Positions 1-6,647 are shown, counted from the stretch's first letter. The stretch is DNA of 24,240 bases from a virus (IMGVR_UViG_3300035670_001212:1-24240), one strand, 5' to 3'. Notes: generated from the letters alone by a model not told the origin. Made by a program: numbers and translations.

Positions 1-474
1 GACATCAATTACGCAATGGTAATAAACCTTTCCATCGATATACCATCTTCTGAAAATTTCAAATCCCTTATTTGAAAAATCAAATAGCTTTAGAATATTT
101 TTATATTCATTTAATACTTTAAATTTAATATTTTCCGATAGATCAGTAACGTTATCTAGATTGAGTTCTATTGACTTTTTCTTATCGTCAAATACTATAG
201 ATTCGTTTATGATGTCTTCTATAGCCATATCGACCTCTGGATATAGGGACATCGATCTATATTGTTGAACTAATTGATTTTCGTTTCGATACTGACTACC
301 AAAATCATAAACAGTAGAAAGAAAACCACCCGCATCGATTACAACGCTTCCGTCATAATCGTCGGGTGGTACAAACGATTGGTTTGTTTTTTGATCCTCA
401 GCAGTTGGCTGCAATGGATCATTTTGTTTTCTACCGAACGCGAACCCAAATAAATTGTCTATAAAATTTGCCAT
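1..474 (-). CDS. 20: Portal vertex protein gp20, N-terminal part (cut by window edge)
   Basis: The frame opens with an ATG at 474-472 and stays open for 158 codons to the left edge, so only the N-terminus is present. In T4-like phages the portal forms the dodecameric channel at the unique capsid vertex, through which the terminase pumps DNA and to which the neck attaches. Visible support is the conserved T4-type portal segment: YRSMSLYPEVDMAIEDIINE near residues 72-91, followed by a stretch ending in FRRWYIDGKVYYHCVIDV at residues 141-158. The position directly after gp19 is the T4 order. The gap to gp19 is 26 nt, AT-rich, with only a weak purine-rich stretch before the start. The identification is firm; exact start choice is likely but not proven. 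Confidence 0.93.
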   Translation of the reverse strand, partial: MANFIDNLFGFAFGRKQNDPLQPTAEDQKTNQSFVPPDDYDGSVVIDAGGFLSTVYDFGSQYRNENQLVQQYRSMSLYPEVDMAIEDIINESIVFDDKKKSIELNLDNVTDLSENIKFKVLNEYKNILKLFDFSNKGFEIFRRWYIDGKVYYHCVIDV

Positions 475-500
475 ACATTATATATATTCCACACTTTGAC

Positions 501-1070
501 TTATTTGCCTGCGGCTGCGGTTTGTGGTTCCCAGAAATCGTAAGCCATGGTGACTGTGAATTCTGCGAATTGGTTTTCCGAGTCGTAGGAAAGGTCGAGT
601 GGGGACATTTCTACTGGGAAGCAGTTAATCATCTTGATGTGCTTCGAGTAGCTTGCTGGTTCCTGTGAAGCACCAGTTCCCTGACCCGATGAATCGTCGT
701 AGTAAATATCCCAGTTGGTTACGTAGTTGTAGTTTACAACGTGTGTATCTCTGGTGTCCATAGCATCAATCCAACGTTCAAAGCCAGCTTTGAGGTTGTG
801 TGATGTCTTTGCTCCAGAAGCTTCGTATACAACGATGCTCCAGTCGCCATATACACGTTCCCCTGAGAACTTAACAGTTCTACCTTGCCACATGATTGGA
901 ATTACTCCAATGGCTGAGGCTGGGGTTTGTGAAGCTTTGCAGTAGATTGTTTGTACGAGATTTAAATCTAGATCGTCAGCTATTCCTTGTGGGTAAGAGA
1001 AATTAACCATGAAGCGGTTTGTTCTTACGCCGAAAAAGTTTGCTCTGAATTGTGATAAGCTATTTGGCAT
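501..1070 (-). CDS. 19: Tail tube protein gp19
   Basis: This 189-residue protein is the expected subunit of the inner tail tube of a contractile tail, polymerising on the baseplate inside the sheath. T4 gp19 is 163 residues, so this version is slightly longer. Recognisable features are the N-terminal NSLSQFRANFFGVRTNRFMV segment, the central WSIVVYEA strand and the late SPLDLSYDSENQFAEFTVTM segment, which is typical of the beta-barrel tube fold of T4-like phages. It follows gp18 by 24 nt and precedes gp20, as in T4. An AGAAGGAG Shine-Dalgarno sequence lies about 10 nt before the ATG, consistent with a protein needed in many copies. Confidence 0.93.
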   Translation of the reverse strand: MPNSLSQFRANFFGVRTNRFMVNFSYPQGIADDLDLNLVQTIYCKASQTPASAIGVIPIMWQGRTVKFSGERVYGDWSIVVYEASGAKTSHNLKAGFERWIDAMDTRDTHVVNYNYVTNWDIYYDDSSGQGTGASQEPASYSKHIKMINCFPVEMSPLDLSYDSENQFAEFTVTMAYDFWEPQTAAAGK

Positions 1071-1094
1071 GTGTACTATACTCCTTCTATTTTA

Positions 1095-2324
1095 TCAGAG
1101 TGTTGATGTTAGACTCTTGTTTGTGATGGTGATCTTGACGAAGTTGATGGATGGGATTGCCTTGATGAGAACATCAGCAACGAATTGACGAGCTTGGATT
1201 ACTGATGGTGGGTTGTTTGTCTCATCGCAGACGATCTTGTATTCCGAGATACCGCTTTGTGCCTTAACGTTTCTTAGAACAGCGTCAGCGGTTGTTAGGA
1301 ATCTATTTCTAGAAATTGAGTCATTTTGCTCGAACAGAATTGTTCTACCAAGTTGTCCAAGAACCTTTCTCAAGTAAATTACGAGACGAGAGACGTTAAT
1401 AGCGTCAAGTGTGCTTGCATTATCAACATTGAATGTTCTATCACCGAAAAGATATGTTCCTTCACCAGCAAATGTAACTACTGGGTTGATATCAATATCG
1501 TAGAGAGAATCTTGTTGTGTGTCTGTAAGGGCTGTTACAAGACTTACTGCATTAAGAACTTGACCTCTCTTAACACCAGCTGGCGAAATCCATGGGAATG
1601 ATGTGCGGTCTGTTCTTGCCATGCAACCAGCGGCATCTGGTGAAAGGTATGTAGTAACAAGACTTGTGCTATCTCCACCAGAATTTAGTTGCTTCTTCTG
1701 ACCGAAGATGGCTGCTGTAAATTGAGATACTGATGCACTGTAACCAGTTAATCCTTGTGCTGTATTGTTGTCAAGAGCGGTAAGACCAGATGTTGAAGTA
1801 AAGCAAGATGGATCACATGCAAGAACAGCAAATACTGGCTCGTTCTTGGCTGCTTTATTTGTTGCAAATGTCTTTACTTTGACATTGTTTGCGGTTCCAC
1901 CCGAGAATACAACGTCTGGGGTGATTGCTTCAAATCCATTGCTAATTGTGACATTATTGAAACCAACATAGCATGGAGCTCCATACTGGAGGAAGTTATT
2001 TACTGCATACCATTCATCGGTCCAGAAGGTTACACCATTTGTTGCAAGATTTGCAGCAATGAAGGTAAGACCGCTGGCTCCGTTAAGGTTATAATTTGTC
2101 TGAGTAAATGTCTGAAGTCTACCATACCAGTCATTTAGAGTTGGGACGTAGTAGTAACCAGCTGCCTTTTCTGCGGTTGTACCAAAAATTTGAAGATTTA
2201 GTGTTAAGCCAGTAGGATCAGATCCGTCAGAAATGAACATTCCGATTGTTGGTGATGCTGGCTCTCCTACTGGAATTACGATTGAGTCATCTACGACTGT
2301 TAGTGCTACATTTGGTCTTGGCAT
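1095..2324 (-). CDS. 18: Tail sheath protein gp18 (compact form)
   Basis: At 409 residues this is a short contractile tail sheath protein; T4 gp18 has 659 residues, the extra length being outer domains. The C-terminal half carries the conserved sheath core: FPWISPAGVKRGQVLNA (about residues 243-259), a NPVVTFAGEGTYLFGDRT segment, LDAINVSRLVIYLRKVLGQL, and the final IKAIPSINFVKITI strand used in inter-subunit handshakes. The N-terminal half is less conserved and probably holds one exposed domain. The ATG at 2324-2322 has a strong AAGGAGA Shine-Dalgarno six nt upstream, the best in the window, fitting very high expression. It lies between gp17 and gp19 as in T4. Confidence 0.95.
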   Translation of the reverse strand: MPRPNVALTVVDDSIVIPVGEPASPTIGMFISDGSDPTGLTLNLQIFGTTAEKAAGYYYVPTLNDWYGRLQTFTQTNYNLNGASGLTFIAANLATNGVTFWTDEWYAVNNFLQYGAPCYVGFNNVTISNGFEAITPDVVFSGGTANNVKVKTFATNKAAKNEPVFAVLACDPSCFTSTSGLTALDNNTAQGLTGYSASVSQFTAAIFGQKKQLNSGGDSTSLVTTYLSPDAAGCMARTDRTSFPWISPAGVKRGQVLNAVSLVTALTDTQQDSLYDIDINPVVTFAGEGTYLFGDRTFNVDNASTLDAINVSRLVIYLRKVLGQLGRTILFEQNDSISRNRFLTTADAVLRNVKAQSGISEYKIVCDETNNPPSVIQARQFVADVLIKAIPSINFVKITITNKSLTSTL

Positions 2325-2387
2325 GTTTTCTCCTTAGTAATAATTTATCCTAATATTATATAGAAAAACCAAATTTTCACTAAAAGA
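2325..2387 (-). promoter_or_regulatory. gp18 leader with strong Shine-Dalgarno and possible promoter
   Basis: This is the longest gene-free stretch in the window (63 nt), between the gp17 stop and the gp18 start. It is very AT-rich, contains CTATATAATATTAGG and ATAAATTA on the minus strand, and ends in TAAGGAGAAAAC before the gp18 ATG. The first two resemble, but do not match, the T4 late promoter TATAAATA. A dedicated promoter is plausible because gp18 and gp19 are needed in far higher amounts than the terminase upstream. The ribosome binding site is clear; the promoter is a guess. Confidence 0.35.
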
Positions 2388-3593
2388 TTAAAATAACCAA
2401 TACTGACTGTTGTCTTTGGCGTTCTTAATGTACCACCGATCATCTCCATCCCATTCACTCTCAGGATTCAATCCATCATCTATTATCATTGGAATAATAT
2501 CTGTCTCGATTTTTTCAATTTCTTTTTCATACATCTCAAGGCGAACGTCTTTGTTAGTTAGAGCTTCGAAGAAGTCCTGTCGAGTTGCCCATGAGAAAAG
2601 AACCAAGCACATGACTAAATCGTCAGTATGACCCTCATCTGCTGTGAAAGATTGCCCATCTGCTATGAAAGTTGTCAATTCATCAATGGTGTCTGGATCT
2701 TCTACTAACAGTTTATCTTGTTCTATCAGATTTTTTAGAACCGCACAGCCTAACTTTTTTACGGGAATCGTTGTACGCACACCAAGTTGTACGCGCTTTA
2801 CACCGAACCCAGATTCTGTAATTGTTTGACCTTTGGTTCCTTTAAATGCAGCCTTAACCAAATTTTCATATTCTAGATCGTAATGAAGAATATCTGCCAC
2901 TTGGCTACCGATGTCATTTACCTCTACCAGAACATGAGCATTGTTATATTTTTTACCGACTGCCTTTATATAAGAAGGCAGCAGTAGGGGTGATACGACA
3001 TTACTCTTAAACCTAGCAACAACTCTGTATGGCATCTCAGAAATATCGAATACGCAAAATGCACTGTTATCGCCTCCCTGTCCGCGCGCGACATCTACCG
3101 TTATAAAATATTGCCTATCTTCTGTTCCTTCGCTGTCAACGCCTTTGATTGGTTCTCTGTATATCAGCAATCCTTCGGCATTTCTTTGCTTCGGTTTTCC
3201 ATAACTTAATTGATTTAATTTTGCTGCTTCAATCAGCGTGTTTGCAGATCCAATGAATGAACAATTATGCGATACTATATTATTTGTTAAATATGAATAA
3301 TTTTCTACAGAAAGTGCATCATATACTGTTATATTATCTGATACTGTAATTATTTCTAAGATTTCATTATAACCATCTTTAGTTTTTACTAAATTTTTAT
3401 TATTTAAATCTTTGGCAAATATCCACCCACGATCAGTCATAATTCTATGATCTGGGGTGCATTTTAATTTTATATCATTATCTAATTTTATTTCAATAAA
3501 ATTTTTTTTAATTAATTTTCTAACACCATTAAATGGTTGAAATCCAGACGGAGTTAATATTTTATATTTTGATGTTAGTTTACATTCTTCCAT
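2388..3593 (-). CDS. 17: Large terminase gp17, C-terminal fragment: split-intein C-part plus nuclease domain
   Basis: This 401-residue ORF starts with an intein C-terminal half (residues 1-110, ending in SHN) and continues from C111 with the C-terminal part of a T4-type gp17. The nuclease domain shows the expected acidic residues: D167 in YFITVDVARG, E224 in VLVEVND and D324/D325 in GHTDDLVM, in the order and spacing of the T4 RNase H-like headful-cutting nuclease. The ATPase half lies in the other fragment (4187-6223), so an active enzyme requires protein trans-splicing. The start ATG at 3593-3591 is the only Met before the intein motifs. It lies inside the 3' end of the GIY-YIG gene (19-nt overlap) with no good Shine-Dalgarno, which suggests translational coupling. 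Codons for the intein part are visibly more AT-rich than those for the nuclease domain. Confidence 0.93.
   Translation of the reverse strand: MEECKLTSKYKILTPSGFQPFNGVRKLIKKNFIEIKLDNDIKLKCTPDHRIMTDRGWIFAKDLNNKNLVKTKDGYNEILEIITVSDNITVYDALSVENYSYLTNNIVSHNCSFIGSANTLIEAAKLNQLSYGKPKQRNAEGLLIYREPIKGVDSEGTEDRQYFITVDVARGQGGDNSAFCVFDISEMPYRVVARFKSNVVSPLLLPSYIKAVGKKYNNAHVLVEVNDIGSQVADILHYDLEYENLVKAAFKGTKGQTITESGFGVKRVQLGVRTTIPVKKLGCAVLKNLIEQDKLLVEDPDTIDELTTFIADGQSFTADEGHTDDLVMCLVLFSWATRQDFFEALTNKDVRLEMYEKEIEKIETDIIPMIIDDGLNPESEWDGDDRWYIKNAKDNSQYWLF
3264..3593 (-). other. Intein 2, C-terminal half (IntC, 110 residues)
   Basis: Intein splicing motifs are visible in order: a beta strand beginning YKILTPSGFQPF (residues 10-21), block B as CTPDH (T46, H49), block F as VYDALSVENYSYL (residues 90-102) and block G as VSHN with penultimate H109 and terminal N110, followed by C111 as the +1 nucleophile. 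Only block A is missing, and it is found at the end of the other gp17 fragment. This is the unusual short-N/long-C split known from the AceL-TerL intein of an Antarctic lake metagenome (25-residue N-part, about 104-residue C-part, also in a phage terminase). All catalytic residues needed for splicing appear present. Confidence 0.92.
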
Positions 3594-4156
3594 GACTTAT
3601 TGGTAACTATGTTGTATAAATTTACAGAAGTTATATTATATTTTTTATGATATAATTTAGAAAAAGCTCTTGCCTGAGTCATCAAAACACCATTTTTTTG
3701 AACTGTTCCGACTCCAGGTATAATTTCATGTGATGAAAATAAATTTCTAATCTCACGAACAAGATCGGCATTTACTTTTGTGTGTTTATTATATCTTATA
3801 CCCTGTCTTGTTATTTTGAACTTTTCTACTGTTTCTGAAGAAAAACAATTTTTTACTCCTTTATTCCACGGTATTGTTCCTTTTTTAACACCACCTATAC
3901 CCTTTCGGTTGTAGCCAGAAAATTTTTCATATTCACCGCCTGGGGATAAATTCCAGCCATTTATAAAAGTATTATATTCTTTAATTAATTCTCTTTCGCG
4001 TATACCAGCATCACTTGGAGTATTATATGTTTCTAAAATTATAAACTCATGGGGTGGTTTTTTTCTTTTGTGATAATTTTTCCTGACAGATGGATTCTTG
4101 GTGAGGCCAATATACTTAATAATATTTTCTTGCGTTAATGAATAAAGGTGAATCAT
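3575..4156 (-). CDS. Free-standing GIY-YIG homing endonuclease
   Basis: A 193-residue protein sits between the two halves of the fractured gp17 gene. Its N-terminal domain matches the GIY-YIG nuclease fold: LYS at residues 4-6, KYIG at 14-17, a catalytic-type Arg at 25, Glu in GIRERELIKEYN (E54), then GWNLSPGGE near residues 67-75. A middle stretch with KKGTIPWNKGVK and SSETVEKFKITRQG resembles NUMOD3-type DNA-binding modules. The C-terminus, HTKVNADLVREIRNLF to IVTNKSWKNVN, looks like the helix-turn-helix tail common in phage homing endonucleases. Its likely role is to cut intein-free terL alleles and spread the cassette. It begins 30 nt after the first gp17 fragment stops and overlaps the second fragment by 19 nt. 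No strong ribosome binding site is seen. Confidence 0.9.
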   Translation of the reverse strand: MIHLYSLTQENIIKYIGLTKNPSVRKNYHKRKKPPHEFIILETYNTPSDAGIRERELIKEYNTFINGWNLSPGGEYEKFSGYNRKGIGGVKKGTIPWNKGVKNCFSSETVEKFKITRQGIRYNKHTKVNADLVREIRNLFSSHEIIPGVGTVQKNGVLMTQARAFSKLYHKKYNITSVNLYNIVTNKSWKNVN

Positions 4157-4186
4157 ATTAATAGTTATAATCCAATAAATTTACAC

Positions 4187-6223
4187 TCAATCAACCCATT
4201 CATAGAATTCTTCTATTGGTAATGTGTAAATATTATTATATTCGTCTTGAACTGTGATTTCGGTATCACCACTAACACAATTAAATTCTGCATCAAATTG
4301 ACGCTCCGAGGTATTTTTAATCTGCTGCTCTTTCCAAGCATCATCACGAAGCGGACCACCTGGGTATTGGGGTACTTGTCTCCAACTCACTTCAAATGGG
4401 ACGTATTCGCTTTGTCTGGAAGTAGCAGCTTTCCAGAGCTGGTAATACATGTTCAATCCCTTTGGGGTTGAGATTATGATCATCTGGGTGCTTTGACCAG
4501 ATGTAATTGTTGGATAGACTGAGGAAAAGAATTCTTCGGCAACGGTGGTTGGAACGAATGCGAACTCGTCTAAAAAAATGCAATTGTGTACTAAAATATT
4601 ATTAGCGTAGAATGAATGAACATCTTCTACTTCTAATAAATCATAAACATTTATTTGTTTGTATATTGTTTTTTCTTTAACAGATATGGTTTTATTTTTA
4701 CCGAGTATAACATGATCAGCAGTTAAATTATCAGCATTAACAAAACCAACTGTAGTTGCTATTTTATGATCTGCCGTACATATTATTTCGGTGTTGTCAT
4801 TAAATTTTATTTTTATTGTTGATTGATTAATTGATTTTGAGATTCCTCTGAATTTTTTATATCCTTCTGATGTGAGAACTTCCCATCTATCAATTTCTTT
4901 CCCTTGTTCCAGGGACCACCATTTTTCTCTATTCTTTTTAATGCTGCTATTCTCATTTTTTCTTTTGCTTCTGGTGACCGCTTCATCCCACGATGTTTCT
5001 CTGCTGTTTTTTGAATTTTGTTTTGATTTTTGTTTATCTTCTCTACGTGTTCTTTTGTTTTCTTTAACCCAGTTAATTTTTGTGAAATTATTTCTCCAAA
5101 TCCATCTGGTTTCTTGATCCCACACAAACGCCCAGTGTTTGCTTTGCTTATTTTCTTTCTCGTCTCTTTCGATATTATTTTTCCCGTATGAGATTCCGAT
5201 ATCTTCTTTTTTGTTTCTGCTGAGTGTTTTGAACCAATTCGCATCAACCTTCTCGCTTCCGAATAATTCTTTTTTGCCTCTACCAGAGCAGATTCGCTTA
5301 ACTGGAAAATTTTCCCCTGTCTTCCATTTACCATCCTGTAATATGCATGACACATTTTTGATTTCTCCACCCCACTCAGAAAATATGGAAGCAGACGATG
5401 AGCTAATAAATGTTCTCTGATTGTCAGATGAACTATATTGGTTTTCTGATTTGTCCCACCCAACGATTTTGGAATAATATGATGTTTTTCGTAATCCTGT
5501 AACATCTCTGAACGCGCTTTTGCTTTCTCCATCAGAGAAAAGTACCATTTCTTGTATTTGTTTTCTTCCATTTTCATTAAAATATTTATAATAATTACTA
5601 TTTCTAGACGAGTTAGCATAAAATTCTTCTATAGTAATATCATAAATTTCACCAGAAAATGAATCACGTATAGTAATAATACTATCACCACTAATGCAAT
5701 TATACGATCCACCACGAATTGCAGACGACGACGTAGCGGCAGCAGTTATCTTTGATCCGTTTTCCAGCTGTATAGATCCCTTGTTCCACTCCATTATGCC
5801 CTGCTGAAGCCACCAAGGAAGATGCTCATACGATTCCCTGATTCTAGAAAGAATGTCTCTAGCGGTATTCAGCTTGTTTGCTAGGATAGCTACGCTCATG
5901 TTCTGATTGAACAGGATCTTATGTAGTAAGTAGCAACAACCAACGGTGGTTGTTTTTCCACTCTGGCGCGCAAGCTTTCCGATAACAAATCGATTATTAC
6001 TTAAAAGTTTAACCAATGCCTCTTGATAGTCGTACAGATCAAATGGGGTGACACCCTTGTCCAAAGTTACGACCTTGATATATTTTTTTGCAAAATATAT
6101 TGGATCTTTAGCGCATTTTATATATTCCTGGACCTGCTCCTCTGTAAATTGAATCTTGATGCCAGCTGGCTTTAGATTCTTATTTCCAAGATATCCAGGA
6201 CCACGACTTACTCTAATTGCCAT
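4187..6223 (-). CDS. 17: Large terminase gp17, N-terminal fragment: ATPase domain with intein 1 and split-intein N-part
   Basis: This 678-residue precursor contains gp17 residues 1-175, intein 1 (176-547), gp17 again (548-648) and the N-part of split intein 2 (649-678). The extein is a T4-type packaging ATPase: Walker A as ARQSGKTT (K90), Walker B as CIFLDEFAF (D552, E553) and the coupling motif IIISTPKGLN (582-591). Its product drives DNA into the prohead through the portal. Joining the pieces with the nuclease fragment gives about 567 residues, against 610 for T4 gp17. The ATG at 6223 overlaps the gp16 end by 11 nt and has AGGA about 9 nt upstream. Intein 1 sits immediately before Walker B, so the unspliced protein cannot be an active ATPase. 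The frame is continuous; between residues 218 and 471 it is also read as an HNH gene in another frame. Confidence 0.93.
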   Translation of the reverse strand: MAIRVSRGPGYLGNKNLKPAGIKIQFTEEQVQEYIKCAKDPIYFAKKYIKVVTLDKGVTPFDLYDYQEALVKLLSNNRFVIGKLARQSGKTTTVGCCYLLHKILFNQNMSVAILANKLNTARDILSRIRESYEHLPWWLQQGIMEWNKGSIQLENGSKITAAATSSSAIRGGSYNCISGDSIITIRDSFSGEIYDITIEEFYANSSRNSNYYKYFNENGRKQIQEMVLFSDGESKSAFRDVTGLRKTSYYSKIVGWDKSENQYSSSDNQRTFISSSSASIFSEWGGEIKNVSCILQDGKWKTGENFPVKRICSGRGKKELFGSEKVDANWFKTLSRNKKEDIGISYGKNNIERDEKENKQSKHWAFVWDQETRWIWRNNFTKINWVKENKRTRREDKQKSKQNSKNSRETSWDEAVTRSKRKNENSSIKKNREKWWSLEQGKEIDRWEVLTSEGYKKFRGISKSINQSTIKIKFNDNTEIICTADHKIATTVGFVNADNLTADHVILGKNKTISVKEKTIYKQINVYDLLEVEDVHSFYANNILVHNCIFLDEFAFVPTTVAEEFFSSVYPTITSGQSTQMIIISTPKGLNMYYQLWKAATSRQSEYVPFEVSWRQVPQYPGGPLRDDAWKEQQIKNTSERQFDAEFNCVSGDTEITVQDEYNNIYTLPIEEFYEWVD
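4190..4279 (-). other. Intein 2, N-terminal half (IntN, 30 residues)
   Basis: After the extein sequence QFDAEFN the protein continues with C649 and CVSGDTEITV, a classic intein block A, then TLPIEEFYEWVD and a TGA stop. No other intein motif follows in this ORF; block B onward is in the ORF at 2388-3593. In gp17 alignment the flanking exteins (EFN before, CSFIGSANTLI after) join exactly where T4 gp17 passes from its ATPase to its nuclease domain. The 30-residue length matches the atypical class with very short N-parts. Confidence 0.92.
4813..5571 (-). CDS. HNH homing endonuclease nested out of frame inside intein 1
   Basis: From the ATG at 5571-5569 this frame gives 252 residues beginning MEENKYKKWYFSLMEKAKAR, the usual opening of free-standing phage HNH endonucleases. 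The nuclease core is YEKHHIIPKSLGG (H30, H31), N45 in TNIV and REHLLAH (H54, H58). Several NUMOD3-like DNA-binding repeats follow, for example GSKHSAETKKKISESHTGK and GMKRSPEAKEKMR, then PWNKGKK near residues 220-226. The frame is shifted by one base from gp17, which remains open throughout. The last 30 or so residues overlap the start of the intein C-part. In-frame ATGs also exist at 5577 and 5619, but the protein family favours 5571. No convincing Shine-Dalgarno is seen. Its likely role is mobility of intein 1. Confidence 0.87.
   Translation of the reverse strand: MEENKYKKWYFSLMEKAKARSEMLQDYEKHHIIPKSLGGTNQKTNIVHLTIREHLLAHRLLPYFLSGVEKSKMCHAYYRMVNGRQGKIFQLSESALVEAKKNYSEARRLMRIGSKHSAETKKKISESHTGKIISKETRKKISKANTGRLCGIKKPDGFGEIISQKLTGLKKTKEHVEKINKNQNKIQKTAEKHRGMKRSPEAKEKMRIAALKRIEKNGGPWNKGKKLIDGKFSHQKDIKNSEESQNQLINQQ
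5583..5590 (-). promoter_or_regulatory. TATAAATA motif before the nested HNH gene
   Basis: The minus strand reads TATAAATA, the T4 late promoter consensus, a few bases upstream of the HNH start codons at 5577 and 5571. If used, transcription would begin almost at the ATG and give a nearly leaderless message. This could let the endonuclease be expressed apart from gp17, but in AT-rich DNA the match may be accidental. Confidence 0.25.
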
Positions 6224-6647
6224 CGTGCTTATCCTGTGCTCTTTCTCTATTGATTAGATTTTGCAGATCGGTGGTGGAGCCAACATATATTGAATTGTTG
6301 GTTATATTGGTGATTTTTTCTTTTTGGATGTTTGAATTTTTTTCGTGCATGACGATTAAATCGCGGTTCATATCGGAGATGGTCTTCAACAGAAGTGCGG
6401 TAACTTCATATGCTCTTGGAGAATCGCTGGCTTCAGCGACTTTCATTATTCCACTCAATGCATCCATTCCATTGTCTATCAACTGCTTCATGTTGTTTCT
6501 TGCCGCTGCAAAATCAACATCAAGTTTTTCTGTTTTTATTCTCTTTGCTTCTTTCTTGATGAGATTTACATCATCTTTTTTGGTTTCTGGCTCAAATGAG
6601 ATATCTAATGCTTTGGATATATTGTCAATCGGATCAGGGGTTTTCAT
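6213..6647 (-). CDS. 16: Small terminase subunit gp16
   Basis: This 144-residue protein matches the T4-type small terminase (164 residues in T4), which oligomerises, recognises concatemeric phage DNA and stimulates gp17. The best evidence is the central helical segment FAAARNNMKQLIDNGMDALS, then SDSPRAYEVTALLLKTISDM (about residues 74-93), matching the T4 pattern with a conserved PRAYEV core. The N-terminal third is Lys-rich and probably flexible. It overlaps gp15 by 14 nt and gp17 by 11 nt, so the three are probably translationally coupled. Confidence 0.9.
   Translation of the reverse strand: MKTPDPIDNISKALDISFEPETKKDDVNLIKKEAKRIKTEKLDVDFAAARNNMKQLIDNGMDALSGIMKVAEASDSPRAYEVTALLLKTISDMNRDLIVMHEKNSNIQKEKITNITNNSIYVGSTTDLQNLINRERAQDKHDGN

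Larger units (their letters stand above)
4583..5698 (-). other. Intein 1 of gp17 (372 residues, continuous frame, contains an overprinted HNH gene)
   Basis: It begins with C176 in CISGDSIITI (block A) and ends with VHN (H546, N547) before C548 as the +1 residue. Block B is CTADH (T483, H486) and block F is VYDLLEVEDVHSFYANN (526-542). The N-part (about 176-215) and C-part (about 444-547) resemble intein 2 closely, so the two are paralogues. The flanks GGSYN and CIFLDEF join to restore the T4-type sequence before Walker B. Roughly 228 residues between the two parts are not a known domain: they are Lys-, Ser-, Asn- and Trp-rich and coincide with the HNH gene in a different frame. No Met precedes the C-part in frame, so it cannot obviously be made as a separate polypeptide and is expected to splice in cis. 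Confidence 0.9.

Noticed and set aside
2941-3000. AT-rich stretch with TTTATATAAGAAGG as a promoter
   Set aside because: It lies within the gp17 nuclease coding region, on the plus strand sense, with no gene to serve.
4187-4189. The stop in the first gp17 fragment as a sequencing error or a decayed gene
   Set aside because: The break falls exactly between intein block A and block B, the two sides carry complementary intact motifs, and an endonuclease gene fills the gap. This is the pattern of a split intein, not decay.
4813-5619. HNH frame as an accidental shadow of gp17
   Set aside because: It contains a full HNH motif in the right order, NUMOD3-like repeats and a family-typical start, which a chance frame would not have. 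Conversely, the gp17-frame reading of the same bases has no known domain.
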